A stretch of 64,000 bases of DNA from CALLMJ01 sp964493765. GTDB lineage: Bacteria; Bacteroidota; Bacteroidia; J057; CALLMJ01. Below the pieces are notes generated by a model. That model was not told the DNA's origin. It worked only from the letters and a program-made list of their open reading frames with translations, and did not search any database. Shown piece after piece: positions 37,101 to 43,860 of this stretch. Position 1 is the stretch's first letter. Every line of letters begins with the position of its first letter. The stretch spans positions 22,835 through 86,834 of the forward strand of contig CAZBPK010000131.1 in the NCBI GenBank assembly GCA_964493765.1, read 5' to 3'. The translations under genes and the position numbers were made by a program.

Positions 37101-37146
37101 CGGCGAAAATGTAGAAATTGTAGGTAGTATTACATTATTAAGATAA
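28189..37146 (+). CDS. Giant T9SS-exported modular adhesin with CHU_C gliding-motility C-terminal domain
   Basis: A 2985-residue surface protein. Signal peptide at about 1-29 (ending GSLNAQ). Residues 30-190 look like a right-handed beta-helix, then a glycine-rich region (about 193-510) with two beta-helix-like turns left inside it. A PKD-like module is at about 620-726, and looser Ig-like modules follow to 1107. Fourteen tandem Ig-like repeats of 80-90 residues fill 1108-2322, each with an ICQGQSVTF-type Cys and a GCSG-type Cys. PKD modules follow to about 2497. Four LGPD-type repeats lie at 2497-2803 and a last PKD at 2803-2893. The type B sorting domain (AFTPNNDNINDEL, then EIYNRWGQLVF) is at 2893-2985. 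It is probably a cell-surface adhesin. Its base composition is richer in G and C than that of its neighbours. Confidence 0.92.
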   Translation: MLIKIPNTLNKNWLLINLLVFITAGSLNAQDPCGAGRIWYVKPNGCTGGPGCGSRTNPAELVWAINQASISATSGSPHAIRLATGSYVYNNVIELKSDIYIEGGYSEADDWKKTNSSVTDIRRTNANVETAFPPRLILFRGVNITNFRLHDLYIHVDDAPNLAFVNDGISVYGIYLNSCNDYHIVRCEITTGRGSDGKPGPNGNQGGNGGFGGFGGNGGESGGVCSAFGGGGTPGSAGFGGAGGAVGTGGVASNPNQSGGNGGAGGNGGAGGQGSPTNSANSGQNGNPGGGGGNGVAVGGGGGAGGTGFGGGTQGFVTSGPATCCDPARPKGGNGQPGTNGTPGFNGADASTFGIIYSSGYYAPNWGRGGGGGAGGSGGGGGSGGAGNNSACQGFACFSCCCLGDNGGGGGGGGGGGAGGGAGAGGYGGGSSFGIFLWNNGVSSRIIDCGITTGGAGIGGNGGLGANGGTGGGGRTGGGAVQKGGPGGDGAGGASGAKGGNGGRGLDGVSWAIANQGGGTLPTISGFGCTVNSDPNCGAVPNNPYVINVELLEGCTFSEITTSKLSGPGSSYSFPTGNVLATSGNTSVVYYTSTGRKTVTVVGSGANPTVSYTQFVDIFTDRLLPGIASLDANLGIDTSAVCAYGSLNFQHIEALGRFNDANTLEWLWDFPGGTMANGSPVPLSVRQLKDPGQIYFRTPGTYTISLRVKHNCCGWSSPITKVIKVQPIPQVYITGPRLVCIGSPATFTANATLPVSLDPDPEFQWNINGIPMTGFVAQSANGHIFTTSSLNNNDVLGVQIRSSNPFLCTNPGPTVIMPNFPLSADTHQVTITDPSVGGFAYIGNNPIVQQADVCFGSTQIVNILGQSPAPLATIQWQISTDGINYTDIPGGILPTLTTLPITNDPTYFRAKVTNGGCPPAFSTPAQFNLLPGAIAGTVTVDPATDTICAGATATMTVSGYSGTIEWQYTTDPNVPSSWITTAQTNANASFSNLLVTTYFRVKATAPGTCNVVYSNIDTVYVVPQPIAGTIIASQNPVCAGQTTLLTLTGYQADSIQWQQLVGSSWTNVGTNNDVYLTNAITSNAFFRAKVFNANCGPVTTPVFTVNVLPGSVASVTIAASQTTFCQGQSITFTATAVNASSSPSYQWYVNGIPVVASGNTYTANNLQNGDQVQVEMTLTGSCGSGTFPSNIITVNVNPVPTVNITSATSGVLCQGSSLTFNATPNPAISTVIWYVNNNNTGVTGNTFTSSSLMNGDVVSAYAVSAANCTSAVSNLINVTLSPTPSIVISASATQICQGEQVLFTSTPINAGFSPTYQWQINTGSGFVNIPGATGATYSSNTLTNGNVIRCIITSADGCTGTGSISNPIAITVGDYPTITITASQTTICQGDNVTFSVTNVTNAGPNPTYQWKINGANVGSNNPTFTTNQLNNGDVVYCVITSTQGCSGPQSVSNSIIMNVNPIPSISIIASANPICQGQSVTFVATVANGGPNPSYQWQLNGSNVGANTSSITLNNLNDGDIITCTVVSTAGCSGPNSTSAPIVMDVLPLPSVIISANTTTICPGDAVTFVANPANAGANPTYLWDINGVTQATGSPVFTTTNLNNGDQVTCTMISDLGCQGPASNIITITVNPIPTVTVSASSTSICSGQSVTFTATVTNGGTSPTYIWRLNNNITGTNSPSFVSSSLNNGDVITCQVISTDGCTGTGSTSTPIVITVNPTPTVSLNAVPGTTVCAGQTINFIATGNPAAGATYEWTINGVVQAGQTGSAFSTNALNNGDVVGVSIISSAGCTNANPATLSVTILPEPTVSISASANPICQGQSVTFTAIPQNGGITPAYTWKVNGIIVGTNSPTYTASNLNNGDVVTCTITSQQGCSGSNSVSNAITMVVNGLPTVSIAGPNNICAGATATYTATPNNAGPNPSYQWFVNGIAQPGSNNPVFTTNTLTNGSQVQCVITSTDGCSGAGSASNIIFVNVNSTPTVNITASATTVCPGTSVTFTATASTTSTYQWQINGVDVPNATGNTFTTNTLQNGDVVTCVVTSINGCSGPQSLSNPIAITVQGSATVSISATDTTICAGQMVVFTATANGAGPNPSFQWKINNQNVGVNSPIFQSNTLQDGDVVTVQVTSTGGCSGATSFAPPIIMSVTPTPSAQISASSTTICQGDNVTFTANVINGGSNPTYSWLVNGIQQGTLPVFSTNTLNNNDVVTLVVSVNGCTSAPSNAIVMTVNPIPTVTLLASATTICTTSTVNFTAVPNNAGSNPSYQWFLNGNPIVGVTGNTYSTNTLNNGDSVSVQVTSSAGCTGSASAQGVVITVNPGANGNFTIASPDTQCVNNQSFNFVAPPASPQATYFWTFSPDGNPLAANTASVNGVSFGSPGLKTITLQITDPAISNCTTTVSKQVMVLPAPLASFVQPADQCITGNNFTFINNGTSAPGAIYNWNFGPLAQPSTSLDPNPTNIVFTQPGTYPVTLTVTYNGCSDDTTINVTVEPVPVINLGQDIGICVNDPFPVLDAGIANASYEWFLDGMPFGGNTQTLQTTQAGTYSVRVTTPAGCVATDAIVISVTNGLQVNLGPDVYVCKTDPRPILDAGIPNASQYIWSWNGNALPQNTQFITADSAGVYTVEVISASGCTGSDVVMVYLLDSLKVDLGPDLTICVSDPRPTLDAGTIPGATYVWTLNGVFLSNSPTIVANQSGTYVATIVSPSGCVGKDEIVIDIVPTLNVNLGPDIYFCPTSPIVSINAPVIPGASYSWTLNGQPIPVNGSNLLDSRVGLYEVKIVTPGGCLGSGSVRAYSIPAPSALFTTSEGGFPISVSSSNPRVEFVNLSSNFDRVLWNFGDSTTTSLDTTVNPVHYFPPFPGEYYVTLYVYNGNCVDSIQLGPIKVSPVEEAFIPNAFTPNNDNINDELYFPYLGYKTYTLEIYNRWGQLVFTNDGDPNRYWKGFDREGKRCAEGVYSYVFKGIKDNGENVEIVGSITLLR
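28770..29720 (+). repeat. Glycine-codon-rich low-complexity region in the adhesin gene
   Basis: Imperfect GGN repeats encode stretches dominated by Gly with Asn, Ala and Ser, starting with a collagen-like GKPGPNGNQGG. The region produces spurious open frames on both strands. It is interrupted by Cys-containing segments near 29150 and 29360 and a beta-helix-like turn near 29490-29545. Confidence 0.9.
31511..35158 (+). repeat. Fourteen tandem Ig-like domain repeats (about 260 bp each)
   Basis: Each unit follows the pattern PTVSISAS-x-TTICQGQSVTF-x-NGGxNPTYQWxxNG-x-NNGDVVxCxxTSxxGCSG-x-ITVNP. The units differ by many substitutions, so they are old duplications rather than recent copies. The two conserved Cys per unit may form an intradomain disulfide after export. 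Confidence 0.88.
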
Positions 37147-37167
37147 TTACTGTCAATAGTTTTAAAG

Positions 37168-37202
37168 AAAATGGCAACTTTTTATAAGTTGCCATTTTTA
37201 TT
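37168..37202 (+). terminator. Terminator of the adhesin gene
   Basis: AAAATGGCAACT (37168-37179) pairs with AGTTGCCATTTT (37187-37198) around a 7-base loop, followed by a T-rich stretch (TTTTTATTTT), 21 bases after the stop codon. Confidence 0.8.
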
Positions 37203-37232
37203 TTGTAAAGTTTGATAAAAGATTAAAGATAA

Positions 37233-37360
37233 GGGCGTGTCCCTTGCTACGCTGCGGGTCGGGCTGCTTTGGGTTTCACTTCGTTTCAGCAATCCTTTGG
37301 CTGCTCAAAATTTGCACCCAAAGGCAGTGCCACTTTGTGCCCTACGCATCCCTCACGCTT
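37233..37360 (+). repeat. Interspersed structured repeat, copy B
   Basis: This 128-bp copy starts GGGCGTGTCCCTTGCTACG and ends CATCCCTCACGCTT. The central hairpin arms are CCTTTGG and CCAAAGG. It lies 86 bases after the adhesin stop, beyond its terminator, and reads in the same direction as the adhesin. Open frames running through it (37237-37474) are side effects of its lack of stop codons. Confidence 0.9.
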
Positions 37361-37375
37361 GGCTTTTACTCATTA

Positions 37376-37404
37376 AAAAAGTCCGTACTAAATACGGACT
37401 TTTT
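37376..37404 (-). terminator. Terminator of rpsO-pnp
   Basis: AAAAAGTCCGTA (37376-37387) pairs with TACGGACTTTTT (37393-37404) around loop CTAAA. On the minus strand it ends in a run of T residues and lies 24 bases after the pnp stop. Confidence 0.82.
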
Positions 37405-37428
37405 ATTGTTTTTAATTTACAATATAAA

Positions 37429-39600
37429 CTATTTTTTGTTTTTATTTTCAAAAAAATTCTTTTTGGGTGATTGAAAATCCGTTGAACTTTGATCATTTTC
37501 TTTTTCAAGGAGTGCTTTTCTGCTAACTCTCAATTTGTTGGTTTTTAAATCCACTTGAATTACTTTAACTGGAAATTCTTCCCCTAATTTTATTACTTCC
37601 TCAACTGAATTAATTCTTTGGTGAGAAACTTCTGAAATATGAAGCCATGCTTCTTTACCTGGGAACAACTCTACAAATGCACCATCTTTCCCAAAACCTT
37701 TAACTTTCCCATCAAAAACATCACCAACATTAGGGACAGTTGTAAGACCTTTCACCCATTTTAAAGCGCTGTTTAAAGCATTCAAATCAGGTGAAGAGAT
37801 TGTAACAATACCAGCGTTGTTGATTTCTTCTATATGAATAGTAGTACCTGTAACTCTTTGAATTTCTTGAATGGTTTTTCCACCTTGACCAATTACAGCA
37901 CCAATAGTATTAACAGGTATAGTAAGTTTTTCTATTCTGGGTGCTAAAGGAGAGAGTTCTTTACGCGGCTCTGAAATAGTTTTTAACATTTCAGATAAAA
38001 TATGTTCTCTTCCTTTTTTGGCTTGCATCAAAGCTTTATGTAAAATTTCAAAGTTTAAACCTCTAATTTTAATATCCATTTGACAAGCGGTTAATCCTTT
38101 GGGGGTTCCTGCAGTTTTAAAGTCCATATCCCCAAGATGATCCTCATCACCCAAAATATCAGACAAAACAGCGTACTTTTCCCCATCAGTAACTAAACCC
38201 ATTGCAATACCTGAAACTACACCTTTGATTTTGATACCAGAATCCATTAAAGCTAAACAACCCGCACATACAGATGCCATGGAGCTAGAACCATTTGATT
38301 CCAATATTTCAGATACTACACGAATTGTATATTCATTTTCATCTGGTACTACAACTTTCAATGAACGTTCAGCTAAATTTCCATGACCAACTTCCCTTCT
38401 GGATTGAGGACCTAACCTTTTGATTTCTCCAGTAGAGAAAGGTGGAAAATTATAGTGAAGCATAAAACTTTTTGAAGATTCTTCTGATACGGTATCAACA
38501 GTTTGCTCATCTAATTTAGAACCCAAGGTAACAGTAGCTAAACTTTGAGTTTCACCTCTTGTAAAAATTGCGGATCCATGTGCCTGAGGTAAATAGCTGA
38601 CTTCGCACCAAATCGGGCGAATCTCTTCTAATTTCCTTCCATCTAAACGTTTATTTTCATCAAGAATCAACCTTCTAACAATATCCTTTTCAATTTCGTA
38701 AAAATGTTGTTTGAATTCAAATTCTTTATCAAATTCTGGATTTTGCTCTTTAAAGAAATTAAGAGTATCTTCTTTAATTTTTTTGAATGCTTCACTTCTC
38801 TTTTCTTTAGGTAAGGAAGAGGAAGCTATATCATATAAAGGTTGAGCTACTTTGTTTCTAATTTCATGATAAAATTCTTGTGAGAACACAGGTTTTTCGT
38901 ATTCTCTAACCGTTTTACCAACATTTTTACGAAATTCTTCTAATGCTTTGCAAATATTTTGAATTTCTAAATGTGCTAGTTTTAAAGCATCTAACATTAC
39001 TTCTTCAGAAACTTCACGCATTTCTCCTTCTACCATTACAATAGAATCAACGGTTCCACCAACCATTAAATCTAAATCGCATCCATTCATTTGAGAAAAT
39101 GTTGGATTGATGATAAAATTTTGATTTTCATCACGGATTACTCTAACAGTTGCTACAGGATCGGGAAAAGGAATATCAGAAGCCATTAAAGCTGCAGAAG
39201 CTGCAATGGTAGCTAAAGAATCGGGTTGTATCTGCCTATCCAAAGACAAAGTGTAAATAATTACTTGTATTTCTGCATGATAATCTTCTGGAAACATCGG
39301 ACGTAATGTCCTATCAACAATACGAGAAGTTAATATTTCACGTTCATTGAGTTTGCTTTCACGCTTAAAAAAACCTCCTGGAAATCTACCAACTGCATAA
39401 TACTTTTCTTGGTATTCTACAGAAAGTGGTAAAAAATCAGTTTCAGGATTAATATTTTTGCTAGCACAAACAGAAGCAAACAAAATATTGTTTCCTATTT
39501 TTAAGGTAACAGAACCATCAGCTTGTTTTGCTAACTTACCTGTTTCAATTTCTAATTGAGTTTGATTAGTTAGCGTTATAGTTTTTTGAATAATATTCAT
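37429..39600 (-). CDS. pnp: Polyribonucleotide nucleotidyltransferase (PNPase)
   Basis: A 723-residue 3'-5' phosphorolytic exoribonuclease. Two RNase PH domains are visible (first about 10-145 with PLSVEYQEKYYAVGRFPGGF, second about 330-550 with THGEFTQS-like RGETQSLATV and GDEDHLGDMDFK, where the Asp pair binds metal). A KH domain with IGAVIGQGGKTIQEI is near 565, and an S1 domain with GDVFDGKVKGFGKDGAFVEL near 635. A Lys/Asn-rich tail ends the protein. It follows rpsO by 14 bases, the classic rpsO-pnp arrangement, in which PNPase often controls its own transcript. Confidence 0.96.
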   Translation of the reverse strand: MNIIQKTITLTNQTQLEIETGKLAKQADGSVTLKIGNNILFASVCASKNINPETDFLPLSVEYQEKYYAVGRFPGGFFKRESKLNEREILTSRIVDRTLRPMFPEDYHAEIQVIIYTLSLDRQIQPDSLATIAASAALMASDIPFPDPVATVRVIRDENQNFIINPTFSQMNGCDLDLMVGGTVDSIVMVEGEMREVSEEVMLDALKLAHLEIQNICKALEEFRKNVGKTVREYEKPVFSQEFYHEIRNKVAQPLYDIASSSLPKEKRSEAFKKIKEDTLNFFKEQNPEFDKEFEFKQHFYEIEKDIVRRLILDENKRLDGRKLEEIRPIWCEVSYLPQAHGSAIFTRGETQSLATVTLGSKLDEQTVDTVSEESSKSFMLHYNFPPFSTGEIKRLGPQSRREVGHGNLAERSLKVVVPDENEYTIRVVSEILESNGSSSMASVCAGCLALMDSGIKIKGVVSGIAMGLVTDGEKYAVLSDILGDEDHLGDMDFKTAGTPKGLTACQMDIKIRGLNFEILHKALMQAKKGREHILSEMLKTISEPRKELSPLAPRIEKLTIPVNTIGAVIGQGGKTIQEIQRVTGTTIHIEEINNAGIVTISSPDLNALNSALKWVKGLTTVPNVGDVFDGKVKGFGKDGAFVELFPGKEAWLHISEVSHQRINSVEEVIKLGEEFPVKVIQVDLKTNKLRVSRKALLEKENDQSSTDFQSPKKNFFENKNKK

Positions 39601-39614
39601 GAAGTCTTAAAGAA

Positions 39615-39890
39615 TTAACGGCGGATACCTAATCTATTAATGATTGAACGGTATCTTTCAATGTCTTTTCTTTTAAGGTAATCTAATAATGCTCTTCTTT
39701 TACCGACTAACTTTAATAAACCTTGTTTTGTAGAATTATCTTTTGGGTGATCTTTTAAATGCTGAGTTAAGTACTCAATTCTGTAAGTAAATAGTGCTAT
39801 TTGGCTTTCTGGAGAACCTGTATCATTTGCATTTTTGCTTGCACTGTAATCTTTAAATATTTCTGCTTTAATTTCTTGATTAATGAACAT
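39615..39890 (-). CDS. rpsO: 30S ribosomal protein S15
   Basis: A 91-residue S15 with the full family signature: TGSPESQIALFTYRIEYLTQHLKDH, the KQGLLKLVGKRRALLDYL block and the YRSIINRLGIRR end. It binds 16S rRNA helix 22 early in 30S assembly. The length is standard. The gene is first in the rpsO-pnp operon and has a well-formed promoter at 39908-39938. Confidence 0.97.
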   Translation of the reverse strand: MFINQEIKAEIFKDYSASKNANDTGSPESQIALFTYRIEYLTQHLKDHPKDNSTKQGLLKLVGKRRALLDYLKRKDIERYRSIINRLGIRR

Positions 39891-39907
39891 TTTTTCTTTT
39901 TAAAACG

Positions 39908-39938
39908 CAAAATTACTGTTTATGTTTATAACTACCAA
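39908..39938 (-). promoter_or_regulatory. Promoter of rpsO-pnp
   Basis: The minus strand reads TTG (39938-39936), 20 bases, then TAATTTTG (39915-39908). This is one of the best -33/-7 matches in the window. The leader to the ATG at 39890 is about 14 bases. Confidence 0.75.
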
Positions 39939-39991
39939 ATAAAATTTAAAAATTTTGAGTTTAATTGTGGAAAAATTGTTGCTATGATTAT

Positions 39992-40669
39992 TCATAATTT
40001 GGATTGCATACAAAATGAGTAATATCCAAACTTGGAAACAATAAAATGATCTAATAACTTTATGTCCATTAATTTTCCCATTTCTTTAATTTTTTCTGTA
40101 ATAAGAATATCATTTTTAGAGGGTTCTAATATTCCAGAAGGATGATTATGAGCAATTACGATAGAAGTAGCCGAATGCTCTAAAGCTATTTTAAAAATAA
40201 TTCTAGGGTCTACAGATGAACTCGTTATCCCACCTTTTCCTATCATGTATTCATGGATACATTCATTACTGTTGTTCAAATAAGCAACCCAAAATTGTTC
40301 ATGTTCTAAATCTTGAAGTTTATTTTTAAAAAACTCACCAGCATTTTCTACAGAATTAAAAATTTGTTTTTTATAATAACGTTCATTTTTTCGTTTGGAC
40401 AATTCAAAGGCTGCTAATATAGTTGTTGCTTTGGCTAAACCTATCCCAGGTAATTCACACAACTCTTTGATAGAACTTTTGGCCATTTTTTCTAAACTCA
40501 TTTCTTTTAAAATTACTCTTGCTAAATCAACAGCCGATAATTCACGATTTCCTGATCCTAATAAAATGGCTAATAATTCTGCATCTCCCAGACTGGATAT
40601 ACCTTTTTGCAAGGATTTCTCTCTGGGTCTTTCCTCAACTGTCCATTCTTTAATACTTAATTTTTTCAT
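39992..40669 (-). CDS. radC: RadC-family JAB/MPN-domain protein
   Basis: This 225-residue protein has a helix-hairpin-helix N-terminal region (LCELPGIGLAKATTILAAFEL at about 67-87) and a JAB1/MPN metalloprotease-like domain. The metal-binding motif is HNHPSG with a downstream Asp (VIAHNHPSGILEPSKNDI). The length is typical. Despite the name, a role in DNA repair is not well supported and the biochemical activity is unknown. It is probably monocistronic and convergent with nothing nearby. Confidence 0.9.
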   Translation of the reverse strand: MKKLSIKEWTVEERPREKSLQKGISSLGDAELLAILLGSGNRELSAVDLARVILKEMSLEKMAKSSIKELCELPGIGLAKATTILAAFELSKRKNERYYKKQIFNSVENAGEFFKNKLQDLEHEQFWVAYLNNSNECIHEYMIGKGGITSSSVDPRIIFKIALEHSATSIVIAHNHPSGILEPSKNDILITEKIKEMGKLMDIKLLDHFIVSKFGYYSFCMQSKL

Positions 40670-40804
40670 GCTTCAAAATTGTTACCTAGTTTAAATTTAT
40701 CATTGGAAAAAATTTAGTTTTTGTAACATGATAAACGCATATTCAGAAAAACTTGGGAAAAGAAAAAATATAGTTTATTTTTACCGAAAATTTAAACAAT
40801 CATA

Positions 40805-42019
40805 ATGTCTGAACATTTAAACGAAAATTCTTTTCATTTTGAAGATGAGCAATATTTATTAGAATTAGAATCAGAACTTCAAGAAATTGAAAAACAGTTA
40901 GAAAAAACTCCTGATAACTTAGAACTTTTATTCAAAAAAGCGGATATTTTTTATAAAAGATGGGAATGGGATTATGCTTTAGAAACCGTTAATGAAATTT
41001 TAGAAAAATATCCTGATTCTAATGAAGCAAAGTTTAAATATGCTATTTTAAAGGATATGATTGGAGAACATGAAGAGGCTATTTCCATTTTTCAAGAATT
41101 ATTAGAAAAAGACCCACAAAATACTGATTTACTTTTCAATTTAGCTTATACACATTACCGTTTAGAAGATTATGAAACTGCAGAAAAATATGTTGAATCA
41201 TTACTAAATTTTGAACCTACCACAGATATTTTATACTTTTGTTCAGGATTTTATTCAGATTTAGGAGAATTAGGAAAGGCTATGGATATTATGGAATCTA
41301 TTGTAGAAAAAGAACCTGATAATCCCGTATTTTTACATGAATTAGCTAGTTTATATAACATGGATGGTATGTTTTCAGATGCTGTTAAAGTTATGAAAAA
41401 AGCTATACAGTTGGATCCTGAAAATGTTTTGTATTTGATTCATTATGCTCAATATTTGGTGGATACTGGTGAAATTCCTAAAGCTCTTGAAACTTTAGAA
41501 AAAGCCATATCATTAGAACCAGAAAATCCTTATGTATATGCAGAAAATGCTAATCTTTTAAATTTAATTGGTGAATCTAGTCAAGCTATGTCTAACATAA
41601 ACAAAGCCATTGAATTAGAACCAGAAAATCCTACTTTTCATACTCAAAAAGCTTTGATTTTTATGTTGAATGAGCAATATAACGAAGCAATTCAAGAAAT
41701 TAATATTTCCTTGAATGATGAACCTAATGATATTCAAGTTTTAGCTGCTAAAGCTCAATGTTTAACTCTATTAGGGGCTTTTAATGAGTCTAATCAAATA
41801 TTAACTCAAATTATTCAAGATGACCCTTATAATCTGGTTTTAATGGCATTTATAGCCTATAATTATTTTCAGTTAAACCAAAAAAACGAATCTCAAATGT
41901 GGATTCAGAGTATTCTTAATGAAGATAATGAATTTTTTGCTTATGCAGATAAAGAACATCCATTTATGGATAAAATTTTATCAAATAACGCATTTCAAAT
42001 GTTTTGCAATCAAAATTAA
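40805..42019 (+). CDS. Tetratricopeptide-repeat protein
   Basis: A 404-residue cytoplasmic protein made almost wholly of about ten TPR units. Examples are LLFNLAYTHYRLEDYETAEKYVESLL and three near-identical AIxLEPENPxxxxxxA units around 210-290. There is no signal peptide or membrane helix. The acidic N-terminus (HFEDEQYLLELESELQEIE) may be a coiled coil. A partner is not identifiable. It sits 15 bases upstream of the acetate kinase-PduL fusion, so the two are likely co-transcribed. The TPR gene at 49693-51126 is of similar design, although it lies in another operon. Confidence 0.85.
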   Translation: MSEHLNENSFHFEDEQYLLELESELQEIEKQLEKTPDNLELLFKKADIFYKRWEWDYALETVNEILEKYPDSNEAKFKYAILKDMIGEHEEAISIFQELLEKDPQNTDLLFNLAYTHYRLEDYETAEKYVESLLNFEPTTDILYFCSGFYSDLGELGKAMDIMESIVEKEPDNPVFLHELASLYNMDGMFSDAVKVMKKAIQLDPENVLYLIHYAQYLVDTGEIPKALETLEKAISLEPENPYVYAENANLLNLIGESSQAMSNINKAIELEPENPTFHTQKALIFMLNEQYNEAIQEINISLNDEPNDIQVLAAKAQCLTLLGAFNESNQILTQIIQDDPYNLVLMAFIAYNYFQLNQKNESQMWIQSILNEDNEFFAYADKEHPFMDKILSNNAFQMFCNQN

Positions 42020-42034
42020 AATTTTATACTTACC

Positions 42035-43834
42035 ATGAATATATTTGTTGTCAATGCAGGTTCATCTTCCATCAAATGTGAATTAATTAATGCCAAATCC
42101 CAAAAAAGGATTAGTAAATTTAGTGTTGAAAGGTTAAATTCAGAACAACCTATTCTTAAATATTCAGGACAAGAAATTTCTTTAAATTCAAAAGGAATGG
42201 AAAATGTTTTTCCTGAAGCTTTAAAATACTGGCAAGCACAATGTTCTGAAAATATTGATGCAGTTGCCCATCGTGTAGTTCATGGTGGTGAAAAATTGTT
42301 TGAACCTACTATTGTAACCCATGAAGTAAAAAAAATATTAGAAGAAACTTGTGTACTTGCACCCCTTCATAATCCTGTAAACTTAAAAGGTATTGAAGTT
42401 ACCGAAAATTATTTTCTAAATATTCCTCAAATTGCTGTATTTGATACTGGTTTTCATTCAACCATTCCTAGAAGAGCAAGACTTTACGCAATTCCTAAAA
42501 ATCTTACCGAAAAATACCATATAAGAAGATTTGGTTTTCACGGCATTTCCCACCAATTTGTTGCACAAAAAGCAGCAGATTTCTTGGATACACCATTAAA
42601 AAATTTACGATTAATCACTTGTCATTTAGGAAATGGATGTTCTATTACAGCTATTGAATACGGTAGTTCGGTTGAAACCAGTACTGGAATGACACCCTTA
42701 GAAGGCTTAGTCATGGGAACACGTTCTGGAGATATTGATTTTGGTGCTGCTGCATTCATTGCTCAAAAAGAAGGGTTATCCATTATTGAATTAGAAAAAC
42801 TTTTGAATAATGAAAGTGGCTTAAAAGGTTTAAGTGGTATTGGCAACGACATGCGTGATATTTTAAAAGCCGCTCAAGATGGAAATGAAGACGCTAGAAT
42901 GGCGATTCAAGTTTTTGCTCATAGACTTAGAAAATATATTGGTGCTTATGCCGCTGTTATGGGTGGTGTTGATGCAATTATTTTTACTGGTGGTATTGGT
43001 GAAAATAGCCCTGAAATTAGACATAGAGTTTGTCAAAGATTAGATTTTCTTGGGGCAATTATCAATGAAGATTTGAATCGAGAAAATAATCCTAATTCAG
43101 AAAATCCAGTTATTTTATTTTCAGAACCTCATTCTCGCGTTAAACTTCTTTCTATTTTAACCGATGAACAGCTTTCCATTGCTAAACAAGCCTATGATTT
43201 ATTAATGAAAAATGCTCAATTAAATCAACAAAAATCTATTCCTATTGCTGTTTCTGCTCGTCACATTCATTTAACTCAAGAAGCTGTTGAGATTCTATTT
43301 GGTAAAGGTTACCAATTAACCGAATTAAGACCTTTGTCTCAACCCGGTCAATTTGCTGCTAAAGAAACCGTTACATTAATTGGACCCAGAAATAAAATAG
43401 AAAATGTGAGAATTTTAGGACCTTGCAGAAATCTTAATCAAGTGGAAATTTCTAGAACTGATGAATTCTTATTGGGAATTGATGCTCCTGTAAGAGAATC
43501 TGGAAACGTTGCTAATTCTCCGGGTATTACACTTCAAGGACCTGCTGGGACTTTAACGCTTCATGAAGGTGTGATTTGTGCTTGGAGGCATATTCACATG
43601 CACCCAGAAGACGCTTTAGATTTTGGAGTTGACGATAGAGACTTGGTTTCAGTGGAAATACACTCCGGTGAAAAATCTTTGATTTTTAATAACGTTTTAA
43701 TTCGTGTTTCTGATAAATTCAAATTAGAAATGCATATCGATACCGATGAAGCCAACGCTGCCGAAGTCAATCAAGGGTTTACTGGGGAATTATTTTTGAC
43801 AGGTGCAGGTGCTACCTTAATTAAAAGAAAGTAA
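42035..43834 (+). CDS. Fused acetate kinase (AckA) and PduL-type phosphotransacylase
   Basis: A 599-residue fusion. Residues 1-392 are acetate kinase: NAGSSSIKC with Asn7, AHRVVHGG, FDTGFHSTIP, FGFHGISHQFV, LGNGCSI, GTRSGDID and FTGGIGENSPEIR are all present. Residues about 400-599 are PduL: a first metal site SARHIHLTQEAVEILFG, then RISRTDEFLLGIDAPVRESG-like EISRTDEFLLGI, then RHIHMHPEDALDFGV and the DTDEANAAE end. Together these convert acetyl-CoA to acetyl phosphate and on to acetate and ATP, or the reverse. No encapsulation peptide for a microcompartment is visible. Both catalytic halves look intact. An upstream TPR gene and a downstream repeat flank it. Confidence 0.9.
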   Translation: MNIFVVNAGSSSIKCELINAKSQKRISKFSVERLNSEQPILKYSGQEISLNSKGMENVFPEALKYWQAQCSENIDAVAHRVVHGGEKLFEPTIVTHEVKKILEETCVLAPLHNPVNLKGIEVTENYFLNIPQIAVFDTGFHSTIPRRARLYAIPKNLTEKYHIRRFGFHGISHQFVAQKAADFLDTPLKNLRLITCHLGNGCSITAIEYGSSVETSTGMTPLEGLVMGTRSGDIDFGAAAFIAQKEGLSIIELEKLLNNESGLKGLSGIGNDMRDILKAAQDGNEDARMAIQVFAHRLRKYIGAYAAVMGGVDAIIFTGGIGENSPEIRHRVCQRLDFLGAIINEDLNRENNPNSENPVILFSEPHSRVKLLSILTDEQLSIAKQAYDLLMKNAQLNQQKSIPIAVSARHIHLTQEAVEILFGKGYQLTELRPLSQPGQFAAKETVTLIGPRNKIENVRILGPCRNLNQVEISRTDEFLLGIDAPVRESGNVANSPGITLQGPAGTLTLHEGVICAWRHIHMHPEDALDFGVDDRDLVSVEIHSGEKSLIFNNVLIRVSDKFKLEMHIDTDEANAAEVNQGFTGELFLTGAGATLIKRK

Positions 43835-43860
43835 AAGTTTTAGTAAGTTTATAATCATTT

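Noticed and set aside
37237..37474. Two overlapping small open frames through repeat copy B
   Set aside because: They consist mainly of repeat sequence, overlap each other in different frames and run into the pnp terminator, so they are unlikely to be genes.
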